39,239 bases of DNA. Origin: an uncultured Eubacterium sp. GTDB lineage: Bacteria > Bacillota > Clostridia > Peptostreptococcales > Anaerovoracaceae. The notes below the pieces were generated by a model, which was given only the letters and a program-made list of their open reading frames with translations, did not search any database and was not told where the DNA came from. The translations under genes and the position numbers were made by a program. The DNA lies in NCBI GenBank assembly GCA_937894585.1, contig CALBGO010000004.1, forward strand, positions 1 through 39,239, in the 5' to 3' direction. Positions 14,371-22,652 of the stretch are shown one piece after another (the first letter of the stretch is position 1; every line of letters starts with the position of its first letter).

Positions 14371-15252
14371 TCAGTCCTGTATCTGCTTTTGAAGCTGCTG
14401 AAGAAAGGCTTTGGCTGCTTTTGTAAACACCTGATTCTTTTTCCACGCAAGATAAACCGGCGCTTCGATCTGCGGATTCAGAGGTCTGAAACACAAATGA
14501 CTGTCTCCCGCGGTATTGATCAGCTTGTCCAGACACATTGCATATCCCAAACCCTCTTCGACCATAAGAGATGCATTGTAAATCAAATTATAAGTTACAA
14601 GAATGTCCAATGAATTAAAGTCCTGACCAAGCCAGCCGGTAAAAAGATTGTGATTGACTGTTTGCCTCGACACGAAAAGAGGCAGTCCTTTTAGATCTGC
14701 CGGTGTTACAAAGGGTTTTTGCGCCAGATCGCAGTCTTTCCGCATCAGAACACCCCAAGAATCTGCCGCCGGAAGTCTGATATAGTTGTATTTCTCAATA
14801 TCCGCATAGTCTATCAGCAAAGCAAACTCCAAAAATCCCCGATCCAGCCATTCCGTCACATCGTAGGCATTTCCGCTGTAAATATGGAATCTGATTCCCG
14901 GATGCATTTCATGCAGGGAATGGAAGGTTTTTGCAATCAGGCGCATTGCATCACTCTCCCCGCCTCCAATATAAATATCCCCGCTGAGCTTTGGACCGTT
15001 TCCTGTCATCTCGGCTACCGTTTTATCCATCAGTTCGATAATCTGCTGTGCCCGTTTTCGAAATAACATGCCCTCTTCTGTCAGCACAACTTTTCGGCTT
15101 CCGCGGATAAAAAGCTTCTTTCCAAGCTCATTCTCCAGTTCAATGATCTGCCTGGAAAGTGTCGGCTGTGTTACATGAAGGCTTTGGGCTGCAGCTGTAA
15201 TATTCTCCTCTCTTGCGACAGCAAGAAAATATCGAAGTACTCTCAGTTCCAT
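14371..15252 (-). CDS. LysR family transcriptional regulator
   Basis: 293 residues from the ATG at 15252 (AGAGGA five bases upstream). That codon gives the standard LysR start M-E-L-R-V-L-R-Y-F-L-A-V-A. The winged helix-turn-helix covers residues 1-60 (A-A-x-S-L-H-V-T-Q-P-T-L-S-R-Q-I, then L-E-x-E-L-G-K-K-L-F-x-R), and the rest is the periplasmic-binding-fold effector domain. It is divergent from a sugar O-acetyltransferase gene, the classic layout in which a LysR regulator controls its neighbour. The effector is unknown. Confidence 0.93.
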   Translation of the reverse strand: MELRVLRYFLAVAREENITAAAQSLHVTQPTLSRQIIELENELGKKLFIRGSRKVVLTEEGMLFRKRAQQIIELMDKTVAEMTGNGPKLSGDIYIGGGESDAMRLIAKTFHSLHEMHPGIRFHIYSGNAYDVTEWLDRGFLEFALLIDYADIEKYNYIRLPAADSWGVLMRKDCDLAQKPFVTPADLKGLPLFVSRQTVNHNLFTGWLGQDFNSLDILVTYNLIYNASLMVEEGLGYAMCLDKLINTAGDSHLCFRPLNPQIEAPVYLAWKKNQVFTKAAKAFLQQLQKQIQD

Positions 15253-15291
15253 AAGAATCCTCTTTTCTATTTCTATATTTGACAGTTCTAT

Positions 15292-15326
15292 TTTATACAG
15301 ATACATCTATGCCTGTCAACTATAGA
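15292..15326 (-). promoter_or_regulatory. LysR gene promoter overlapping a T-N11-A operator
   Basis: On the minus strand TTGACA (15319-15314) and TATAAA (15297-15292) are 16 bases apart. TCTAT-N11-ATAGA (15306-15326) is an exact dyad of the LysR-box type and covers the -35 box, which would explain autorepression. Confidence 0.6.
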
Positions 15327-15346
15327 AAGAAATAAAATATAAGTAT

Positions 15347-15375
15347 TTGTTATCGTTAAAGGCGCGCGCTATAAT
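15347..15375 (+). promoter_or_regulatory. Promoter for the sugar acetyltransferase gene
   Basis: TTGTTA (15347-15352) and a perfect TATAAT (15370-15375) are separated by 17 bases that include the GC-rich run GGCGCGCGC. The LysR-type dyad ends 20 bases upstream of the -35 box, a position typical for activation. Confidence 0.6.
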
Positions 15376-15470
15376 ATAGAAAACAGCACAGCTTTTCCAA
15401 AAGGCTGCTGCAAAGTATGTAAAAGTAAACACTGAATAAAAATCGAAACAAAGAAAGGAGCCTGTCATTT

Positions 15471-16040
15471 ATGACTCTGACAGAATATTTGAACCACTTG
15501 AATTCCGGCCGTACTGTAATCTACGGTTCTCCGGAACATCAATTTATGACAGCAATCTCGAATGAAGCTATGAAAATCACAGCTGAACTCAACAATAGCT
15601 ATCATACGCCGAAAGAGCTTCAAGACCTTTTTTCAAAACTGATCGGGCAGCCGGTAGATGAAGGTTTTGGTTTATTTCCGCCGTTTTATACAGACTGCGG
15701 AAAAAACATCCATCTTGGAAAAGGTGTATTTATCAATGCCGGATGTAAGTTTCAGGATCAGGGCGGAATCTATATCGGCGATGGTGCGCTGATTGGACAT
15801 AATACAGTGCTCGCTACGCTGAATCATGGTTTTTCATCTGAAAAAAGACATGATTTATACCCTGCTCCCATTCATATCGGTGAAAATGTCTGGATTGGTG
15901 CCAATGTAACGGTAGTCGGAGGTGTTACAATCGGAAATCATGCCATCATTGCAGCAGGTGCGGTGGTTACAAAAGATGTACCTGAAAATGCTGTAGCAGC
16001 AGGTGTTCCGGCAAAAGTAATCCGATCTATAGACGAATAA
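15471..16040 (+). CDS. Maa/NodL-type sugar O-acetyltransferase (hexapeptide repeat)
   Basis: 189 residues. A helical N-terminal Mac domain (about 1-60) is followed by left-handed beta-helix hexapeptide repeats (I-H-L-G-K-G, I-Y-I-G-D-G, I-H-I-G-E-N, V-W-I-G-A-N, V-T-I-G-N-H). The catalytic His lies in A-T-L-N-H-G-F near residue 116. The family transfers acetyl from acetyl-CoA to sugar hydroxyls such as maltose or galactosides; the exact sugar is unknown. AAAGGAG lies ten bases upstream. It is divergent from the LysR regulator. Confidence 0.92.
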   Translation: MTLTEYLNHLNSGRTVIYGSPEHQFMTAISNEAMKITAELNNSYHTPKELQDLFSKLIGQPVDEGFGLFPPFYTDCGKNIHLGKGVFINAGCKFQDQGGIYIGDGALIGHNTVLATLNHGFSSEKRHDLYPAPIHIGENVWIGANVTVVGGVTIGNHAIIAAGAVVTKDVPENAVAAGVPAKVIRSIDE

Positions 16041-16052
16041 AACGATTGAAAG

Positions 16053-16097
16053 AATTAAAAACAGGGAATTCACAAGATGAATTCCCTGTTTTTAATT
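16053..16097. terminator. Perfect 19-base bidirectional terminator
   Basis: AATTAAAAACAGGGAATTC (16053-16071) and its exact complement (16079-16097) flank a seven-base loop. A-rich and T-rich ends serve both strands. It separates the convergent acetyltransferase genes and includes the stop codon of the minus-strand GNAT gene. Confidence 0.9.
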
Positions 16098-16550
16098 CCC
16101 TCGATGCACATACATTCTGATCTGTTCTCCGTCATCATCCTCTACTGTAAAAAGAAAACGCCAGCCGTATCGCTCATAAAAGTGCATATGGTCAGTAATC
16201 AGATACAAGGTTTCTATGCCCTGTTTCTCCATATCTCTGCATACAAAGTCTAAAAGCTGTCCGGCGATTCCCCTGCAGCGAAAGTCTCGCTCCACATATA
16301 AAGCACAGAGATTCGGTGTCAGGTCTTTTCGACGGTGAAAATCATTTTCGATAATGCCGCAGCCTGCGATAATTCTTTTGTCGTCTGTTTCTTCGGTTGC
16401 TACATACCACTGCGGAACCGGACTTTCACCGGAAATTGCATCCTTCATACTCTGCAAATAGGCCTCCTGTGGTATCTTCCATTTGCCGGAAAACCACACA
16501 GAAGCAGTATGTAAAAGTTCCGGGCAATCTGTAATTCTTTGAATTCTCAT
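16092..16550 (-). CDS. GNAT family N-acetyltransferase
   Basis: 152 residues from the ATG at 16550, chosen for AGGAG ten bases upstream. The acetyl-CoA-binding strand-loop is visible as A-L-Y-V-E-R-D-F-R-C-R-G-I-A-G-Q-L-L near residues 84-102. The H-F-Y-E-R-Y-G-W motif near 125 is typical of the C-terminal half. Relatives act on amines or antibiotics, and the substrate here cannot be told. It starts 23 bases after the TIGR04076 gene stop and is probably co-transcribed with it. Confidence 0.88.
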   Translation of the reverse strand: MRIQRITDCPELLHTASVWFSGKWKIPQEAYLQSMKDAISGESPVPQWYVATEETDDKRIIAGCGIIENDFHRRKDLTPNLCALYVERDFRCRGIAGQLLDFVCRDMEKQGIETLYLITDHMHFYERYGWRFLFTVEDDDGEQIRMYVHRGN

Positions 16551-16573
16551 CGTTGTTTTTCTCCTAAACAGAA

Positions 16574-16843
16574 TCACGCCTCATCATTTTCAATGTCGAT
16601 CCTGAATACATTGATCACATCTGCGTCCGGACAGCAGAATACTACGGAACCATCCGCCCTTGCCGGAATTTTACCGCCGTAGCGCAGGATGTCAATATAG
16701 GGAAAGGCTACATGCATTGCCATAGGACACAGCTTTCCCCGTTCTGTATCAAAATCAAAGGTATCTCCGATCTTATGGCCGCGATGACATCCCTTTGTCC
16801 CCTTCTGTTCAATCAGGGTCAGTTTGATTTTCGGTTTTTTCAT
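16574..16843 (-). CDS. TIGR04076 family protein, 89 aa
   Basis: A small cysteine-containing protein with the family pattern K-G-x-H-R-G-H-K-I-G-D-x-F, then K-L-C-P-M-A, then L-R-Y-G-G and C-C-P-D. The function of the family is not established. The ribosome site is weak. The start lies only 20 bases beyond the purine operon terminator, with no room for a promoter between them, so expression must come from readthrough or a promoter inside the end of purL. Confidence 0.85.
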   Translation of the reverse strand: MKKPKIKLTLIEQKGTKGCHRGHKIGDTFDFDTERGKLCPMAMHVAFPYIDILRYGGKIPARADGSVVFCCPDADVINVFRIDIENDEA

Positions 16844-16862
16844 ATCCGTTTCTCACTTTCAC

Positions 16863-16893
16863 AAAAAGCAGCCCCAAAGCTGAGGCTGCTTTT
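16863..16893 (-). terminator. Terminator of the purine operon
   Basis: On the minus strand AAAAGCAGCC (16893-16884) and GGCTGCTTTT (16873-16864) form a perfect ten-base stem ending in five T residues, 11 bases past the purL stop. Confidence 0.92.
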
Positions 16894-16903
16894 ACCGTTT
16901 AAC

Positions 16904-19900
16904 TTATCTAAAATACTCCACTGCTGCACGGAACATGCCCATGTCAAAATCTCCGGGCACATTCTTGTACAGGTTTTCTCCGATACGTTCAGAATGTCCC
17001 ATCTTGCCGAGGACTCTTCCGTCCGGAGAAGTAATGCCTTCGATTGCAAAATAGGAGCCGTTCGGATTGTACTGGATTTCATCCGTTACATTTCCGTCAA
17101 GATCTACATACTGTGTAATGATCTGTCCGTTTTCTGCAAGCTCTCTGATCAGCTCTTCCGATGCAATAAATCTTCCTTCACCGTGAGAAATAGGAACGGT
17201 ATAAATGTCGCCAGGCTTTGTATTGGCAAGCCAAGGTGACTTGTTGGAAGCAATTCTTGTACGCACCAGCTTGGACTGGTGACGGCTGATTTCGTTGAAT
17301 GTCAGTGTCGGACAGTTTTCATCTGTATCGATAATTCTGCCGTATGGCACAAGACCCAGTTTGATCAGAGCCTGGAATCCATTGCAGATACCGATCATCA
17401 GACCGTCTCTGTTGTCTAAAAGATCTGTCACAGCATCTTTAACTTCCTGATTTCTGAAGAAAGCAGTAATGAATTTTCCGGAACCGTCCGGTTCGTCGCC
17501 GCCGGAGAAGCCGCCCGGGATAAAGATAATCTGAGACTCCTTCACTTTTGCTGCAAAGTCTTCTACAGATTTTGCAATGGCTGCCGCGGTTAAATTGTTA
17601 ATGACAAAGATCTCAGTCTCTGCGCCCGCATCTCTGAATGCCTTTGCAGAATCATATTCGCAGTTTGTTCCCGGAAATACCGGAATCAGAACCTTCGGTG
17701 TTTCCACTTTCACTTTCGCATGCGGTCTTTCCTGCGCGGTATATGTGAATTTTTTCAGTTTATTCGGCTCTGTTTCGATATTGCAGGTATAAATCGACTC
17801 CAGCTTTCCTTCGTAGATTTTCTCAAGTTCAGCAAGAGAAAGTCTTTCTTCGCCGCGGATGATTGCACCGTCAGCTGCTGTTTTACCCAGAAGCACTGTC
17901 TTTGCACCGGCTACAGAGAAACCCACACTGTCAGCCATAGATGCAGGTACATCCATAGCGTTCATAATTGCTTCCGCAGAAGCTTCCACGATAAATCCGC
18001 CGTAGTTGTATCCGAAGATTTCTTCATCTGTTACAGTATCCGCATATTTGAAACCGATACCGTTGCCCATTGTCATCTTCAGAACGGCTTCTGCTGCACC
18101 GCCGAAGCCCGGGGTATATGCGCTGACAAAGATGCCGTTTTTAATTTCCTGATGAACGGCTTCATAGATTGCTTTCAGAGATTCCGCTTTCGGCAGTCCG
18201 TTTTCATCTTTTTCAGGAATTAACATAAACACATTATTGTCAACACCTTTGAATTCCGGTGAAATGATGTTTTTCACATTGTCGGTAGTTACCGCAAAGG
18301 AAACCAGTGTAGGCGGCACATCGATGTCCTCGAAGGTTCCGCTCATGGAGTCCTTTCCGCCGATTGCCGCAACGCCCAGTTCTTTCTGCGCCTTGAATGC
18401 CCCCAGAACCGCTGCCATAGGCTTGCCCCATCTCTTCGGCTCTCTCATCGGCTTTTCAAAGTATTCCTGGAAGGACAGGTATACATCTTCGAAGGATGCG
18501 CCTGCAGCAACCAGCTTGGATACAGATTCCACCACTGCCAGATACGCACTGTGATAAGGGCTCTTTTCTGCGATATAAGGGTTGTAACCCCATGACATCA
18601 GAGAGCAGGTGGAAGTATGTCCTTTTTCTACAGAGATCAGGTTGACCATAGCCTGATTCGGCGTTCTCTGTCTGATTCCGCCAAACGGCATCAGTACAGT
18701 ACCCGCACCGATGGTAGAGTCAAAACGCTCTGAAAGTCCTCTCTTGGAGCAAATATTCAGGTCGCCTGCCAGTTCTCTGTATGTATCACTGAAGCTTCCC
18801 GAAACTTTTCGTTTAAAGTCTTCATGCATCGGAATTTCAATATCGATATGCTTTTCAGCACCGTTGGTATCGAGAAATGCTCTGGAAATATTCACGATGG
18901 CTTTGTCGTTCCAGAAAATCTTCAGATAAGGATTTTCCTTTACTTCTGCGACAACCGTCGCTTCCAGATTCTCTTCCTTAGCCAGTTCACAGAAGCGGTC
19001 AGCGTCAGCCGCTGCGACAACGACTGCCATTCGTTCCTGAGATTCACTGATTGCAAGCTCAGTGCCGTCCAGACCGTCATATTTTTTAGGAACCGCATTC
19101 AGATTGATTTCAAGGCCGTCAGCCAGTTCTCCGATTGCGACGGAAACACCGCCGGCACCAAAATCGTTGCAGCGCTTGATCAGCTTGGAAGCTTCCGGAT
19201 TTCTGAACAGTCTCTGCAGCTTTCTTTCTTCCGGTGCGTTTCCTTTCTGTACTTCCGCACCGCAGCTTTCCAGAGATTCTGTTGTATGTGATTTGGAAGA
19301 TCCGGTTGCACCGCCGCATCCGTCACGGCCGGTTTTACCGCCCAGAAGAATGACGATGTCACTGTCAACAGGTCTTTCCCTTCGTACATTTTCAGCCGGT
19401 GCAGCTGCGATGACTGCGCCGATTTCCATTCTCTTTGCAACATAGCCCGGATGATACAGCTCATCTACCTGTCCGGTGGCAAGACCGATCTGATTTCCGT
19501 AGGAGCTGTAGCCGTTTGCAGCTGTCGTTACGATTTTTCTCTGCGGAAGCTTTCCTTCCATGGTTTCGGAAACCGGTTTCAGCGGATCTGCGGCTCCGGT
19601 TACACGCATTGCGGAATACACATAACTTCTTCCTGAAAGCGGATCTCTGATGGCGCCGCCGACGCAGGTTGCCGCACCGCCGAACGGTTCGATTTCAGTC
19701 GGATGATTATGGGTTTCATTCTTAAACAGAAGAAGCCATTTCTGGATTTCTCCGTCAACCTCAACATCCATTTTTACGGTACATGCGTTGATTTCCTCGG
19801 ATTCATCCAGTTTATCCAAACATCCGTTCTTTTTCAGATATTTTGCAGCCAGTGTGCCGATATCCATCAGATTGACCGGTTTGGTTCTGCCCAGTTCTTC

Positions 19901-20659
19901 ACGAGTTCTGAGGTAGTCCTCATAAGTTTCCTGCACCGCAGGGTCTTCAAACTTTACATTGTCGATAGTCGTGTTGAACGTTGTATGTCTGCAGTGATCG
20001 GACCAGTAAGTGTCAATCACTCTGATTTCTGTAATCGTCGGATCTCTGTCCTCTTCTTTGAAATAGTCCTGACAGAATTTCAGATCGGCAAAGTCCATCG
20101 CAAGACCGTAATCAGCCAGGAGTTCGTGCAGACCGGCTTCGTCGAGCTGATTGAAACCGTTCAGTACTGCCACCTCGGTCGGAATCTCATAATCCACCTT
20201 TAGTGTGTCAAAAGTCTCTAAAGAAGCTTCTCTGGCCTCAACCGGATTAATGACATAATTTTTGATCTGTGTAATTTCGTCAGCAGACAGATCGCCTTTC
20301 AGCAGGTAAACTTTTGCAGTTCTCACTGCAGGTCTTTCTCCCTTGCTGATAATCTGAATACATTCTGCTGCGGAATTTGCTCTCTGGTCAAACTGTCCCG
20401 GCAGAAATTCCACTGCAAAAACTGTATCTGTACCGGAAACTTCCAGTGTATCAAAAGTGTCGTCGACCTGCGGCTCGGAGAAAACAGTACCGACTGCATA
20501 GTCAAACAGATCTCTGTCAAGATTTTCTACATCGTAACGGTTGACTATACGCAGATCTTCGAGATTCTTAATCTGCAGCAGATTTACAAGATCATTTTTC
20601 AGAGAAGCCGCTTCATGAGCAAAGGCTCTCTTTTTTTCTACATATATTCTATAAACCAT
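16904..20659 (-). CDS. purL: Phosphoribosylformylglycinamidine synthase PurL (single-chain)
   Basis: 1251 residues from the ATG at 20659 (GGAG five bases upstream), the length of the long clostridial type. It converts FGAR, glutamine and ATP to FGAM. The N-terminal PurS-like part leads into two AIR-synthase-like halves with the ATP/metal motif E-T-H-N-H-P-T-E-I-E-P-F from Glu315. The C-terminal glutaminase carries the nucleophile Cys1092 (G-I-C-N-G-F-Q) with His1159 and Glu1161 (S-H-G-E-G-R-F). It is the last gene of the operon, 23 bases after purD, and is followed by the terminator. Confidence 0.98.
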   Translation of the reverse strand: MVYRIYVEKKRAFAHEAASLKNDLVNLLQIKNLEDLRIVNRYDVENLDRDLFDYAVGTVFSEPQVDDTFDTLEVSGTDTVFAVEFLPGQFDQRANSAAECIQIISKGERPAVRTAKVYLLKGDLSADEITQIKNYVINPVEAREASLETFDTLKVDYEIPTEVAVLNGFNQLDEAGLHELLADYGLAMDFADLKFCQDYFKEEDRDPTITEIRVIDTYWSDHCRHTTFNTTIDNVKFEDPAVQETYEDYLRTREELGRTKPVNLMDIGTLAAKYLKKNGCLDKLDESEEINACTVKMDVEVDGEIQKWLLLFKNETHNHPTEIEPFGGAATCVGGAIRDPLSGRSYVYSAMRVTGAADPLKPVSETMEGKLPQRKIVTTAANGYSSYGNQIGLATGQVDELYHPGYVAKRMEIGAVIAAAPAENVRRERPVDSDIVILLGGKTGRDGCGGATGSSKSHTTESLESCGAEVQKGNAPEERKLQRLFRNPEASKLIKRCNDFGAGGVSVAIGELADGLEINLNAVPKKYDGLDGTELAISESQERMAVVVAAADADRFCELAKEENLEATVVAEVKENPYLKIFWNDKAIVNISRAFLDTNGAEKHIDIEIPMHEDFKRKVSGSFSDTYRELAGDLNICSKRGLSERFDSTIGAGTVLMPFGGIRQRTPNQAMVNLISVEKGHTSTCSLMSWGYNPYIAEKSPYHSAYLAVVESVSKLVAAGASFEDVYLSFQEYFEKPMREPKRWGKPMAAVLGAFKAQKELGVAAIGGKDSMSGTFEDIDVPPTLVSFAVTTDNVKNIISPEFKGVDNNVFMLIPEKDENGLPKAESLKAIYEAVHQEIKNGIFVSAYTPGFGGAAEAVLKMTMGNGIGFKYADTVTDEEIFGYNYGGFIVEASAEAIMNAMDVPASMADSVGFSVAGAKTVLLGKTAADGAIIRGEERLSLAELEKIYEGKLESIYTCNIETEPNKLKKFTYTAQERPHAKVKVETPKVLIPVFPGTNCEYDSAKAFRDAGAETEIFVINNLTAAAIAKSVEDFAAKVKESQIIFIPGGFSGGDEPDGSGKFITAFFRNQEVKDAVTDLLDNRDGLMIGICNGFQALIKLGLVPYGRIIDTDENCPTLTFNEISRHQSKLVRTRIASNKSPWLANTKPGDIYTVPISHGEGRFIASEELIRELAENGQIITQYVDLDGNVTDEIQYNPNGSYFAIEGITSPDGRVLGKMGHSERIGENLYKNVPGDFDMGMFRAAVEYFR

Positions 20660-20682
20660 AGCATCTCCTTCATCAAATCGCA

Positions 20683-21954
20683 TTACTTTTTATCCAGTGC
20701 AGCCAAAGCTTTGCTGCCGATGTCTTTTCTGTAAAAGGCATTGTCAAAATGCACTTTTTCTACGGAATGATAGGCTTTTTCTATCGCTTCTCTGATATCG
20801 GCACCTCGCTCGGTCACGCCCAGCACCCGTCCGCCGTTTGTAAGAACCTTTCCGTCTTCGGAAAGCTTTGCGCCGGCTATGTAAATGTCCTGCGGTCCTT
20901 CTTCTACTGTAATCTCAAAACCTTTTTCATAGCTTACCGGATAGCCGCTGCTTGCCATAACAACACAGCAGGCCGCATCATCTGCAAAATTCACTTCTGC
21001 ATCTGCCAGTGTGCCGTCTGCCACATGTTCCATGATTTCAAAGAGATCACTGTCCAGAAGCGGCAGTACCACCTGCGTCTCCGGGTCTCCGAATCTGCAG
21101 TTGTATTCAATGACTTTCGGACCGTCTTCAGTCAGCATCAGGCCAAAGTACAGACATCCTGCAAAAGTTCTTCCTTCTGCATTCATTGCTTTCATGGTCG
21201 GCAGGAAGATTTCCTTCATACAGCGTTCTGCAATTTCTTCTGTATAATACGGATTTGGGGCTACGGTTCCCATACCGCCTGTATTTAATCCCTTATCGCC
21301 GTCCAGTGCACGCTTGTGGTCCATAGAGGAAACCATCGGAACCAGTGTTTTTCCATCTGTAAAAGACAGTACAGAAACTTCAGGGCCTGTGAGGAATTCT
21401 TCAATTACAACTTTGCTTCCGCTTTCACCGAAAACCTTATCTTCCATCATATCCCTGACAGCCTTTTTGGCATCTTCCAGTGTTTCAGAAATGATTACAC
21501 CTTTGCCCAGCGCAAGACCGTCAGCCTTGACAACCACAGGAATCTTACAGGTATCCAGATAGGAAAGCGCTGCATCCATTTCTGTAAACGTTTCATACGC
21601 TGCTGTCGGAATCCGGTATTTTTTCATTAAGTCTTTAGAAAAAGCCTTGCTGCCTTCAATAATGGCAGCTTTCTTTTCCGGACCGAAACAAGGAATTCCT
21701 TCTGCTTTCAGAAGATCCACAAGTCCCAGCACCAGCGGATCATCCGGCGCTACAATAGCAAATTCGATGCCGTTCTCTTTTGCAAATTTCACGATGTTTT
21801 CAAGGTCTTTCGCTCCAATATCCACGCAGGTTGCATCAGCTGCAATTCCGCCGTTTCCCGGAAGTGCAAAGATTTCTGTAACCTTTGGGCTTTTTTTAAT
21901 TTTCTTGATGATGGCATGCTCTCTTCCGCCGCCGCCAACGACCATTACTTTCAT
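20683..21954 (-). CDS. purD: Phosphoribosylamine-glycine ligase PurD
   Basis: 423 residues from the ATG at 21954 (AGGAG seven bases upstream; upstream in-frame ATG lacks one). This ATP-grasp ligase joins glycine to phosphoribosylamine. It starts with V-V-G-G-G-G-R-E-H-A. The ATP-grasp core shows V-V-K-A-D-G-L-A-L-G-K-G-V, then V-I-E-E-F-L-x-G-P-E-V-S, then N-T-G-G-M-G and E-Y-N-C-R-F-G-D-P-E-T-Q. It follows the 0.7 kb repeat insert after purH, so co-transcription with the upstream purine genes depends on reading through that insert. Confidence 0.98.
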   Translation of the reverse strand: MKVMVVGGGGREHAIIKKIKKSPKVTEIFALPGNGGIAADATCVDIGAKDLENIVKFAKENGIEFAIVAPDDPLVLGLVDLLKAEGIPCFGPEKKAAIIEGSKAFSKDLMKKYRIPTAAYETFTEMDAALSYLDTCKIPVVVKADGLALGKGVIISETLEDAKKAVRDMMEDKVFGESGSKVVIEEFLTGPEVSVLSFTDGKTLVPMVSSMDHKRALDGDKGLNTGGMGTVAPNPYYTEEIAERCMKEIFLPTMKAMNAEGRTFAGCLYFGLMLTEDGPKVIEYNCRFGDPETQVVLPLLDSDLFEIMEHVADGTLADAEVNFADDAACCVVMASSGYPVSYEKGFEITVEEGPQDIYIAGAKLSEDGKVLTNGGRVLGVTERGADIREAIEKAYHSVEKVHFDNAFYRKDIGSKALAALDKK

Positions 21955-22649
21955 ATTTATCTCCTTTTCGCTTTTCAGTGAAAGCATTTATCTTTGATTC
22001 CTGTCCATGATTTACTATGTACTCACAAGATCCTCGGCTTTGCCTGCGGAAAGTTCGTCCATAGCAAAATGGCAGGAATCAAACGAAATATTTACTGCAA
22101 ATTCGACAAATTCCAATTCCAAGTCAATAGCTGTGCTTTTACTGCGCAAAGGGATGATTAAGTGTCGCGCAGTGAAAAGACCCGGCATTGACTTTATACG
22201 ACTTGCACCTTGCCAATCACTTCGTTCTTGGGGTGCAACAGCATAAGGCCTGCTTTGCCAAATCACAGATTTGGAGCAGCGCCATTATACGACTTGCACC
22301 TTGCCAATCGAACTGTACTTTCGTCTTTTCACTACTTCGCCGTAGAGTGCCAACGCACCTGCCGGTGCTCCTCCGGTCGCTTTGCTCCCTTCGCTTGAAC
22401 ACCTATCCCGATTTTCACAGAAAATCGATGGAAGGTGTCATACAGAAACCGCAGTGCTTCAGCACGTGGCGGTTTTTCAGTTGTCCGTTTCGCCTTGCCG
22501 CTCGCTTTGCTCGCAGGGCGAAAAGGCACGCACTAAAGTGCTGCACTCCTGACGGGGGACCTACCTGCGATTCGCTGCGCTTATCGGGTTAGGTCTCCCA
22601 CAGCATAAGGCCTTCCATCAGTTTACTCCGTAAACTGTGGCAAGCGCCA
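21955..22649 (-). repeat. Gene-free, repeat- and hairpin-rich insert between purH and purD
   Basis: Within an otherwise tight operon there are about 695 bases with no convincing gene. They hold a perfect 25-base direct repeat (22194-22218 and 22285-22309, offset 91) and a duplicated hairpin cassette (22238-22287 and 22600-22652). They also hold an ACTGCGC/GCGCAGT inverted repeat (22141-22147 with 22167-22173) and several GC-rich imperfect stems at 22330-22560. An 83-codon frame at 22015-22266 resembles recurrent spurious predictions I remember from other clostridial genomes. That suggests a multi-copy interspersed element, which is inference. Confidence 0.65.
22238..22287 (-). repeat. Hairpin cassette, inner copy
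   Basis: It begins with ACAGCATAAGGCCT (22238-22251), ends with AGCGCCATTA (22278-22287), and encloses the hairpin CCAAATC-ACA-GATTTGG (22258-22274). The two ends recur in the other copy, but the hairpin sequence differs while staying paired. Confidence 0.65.
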
Positions 22650-22652
22650 TTA
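22600..22652 (-). repeat. Hairpin cassette, copy fused to the purH stop codon
   Basis: It has the same ends as the inner copy: ACAGCATAAGGCCT (22600-22613) and AGCGCCATTA (22643-22652). The enclosed hairpin is AGTTTAC-TCC-GTAAACT (22620-22636). The last three bases of the unit are the purH stop codon (TAA on the minus strand). Confidence 0.65.

Noticed and set aside
19703..20203. 166-codon plus-strand frame opposite purL
   Set aside because: Antisense to a long unambiguous gene, with a Cys/Phe/His-rich shadow composition.
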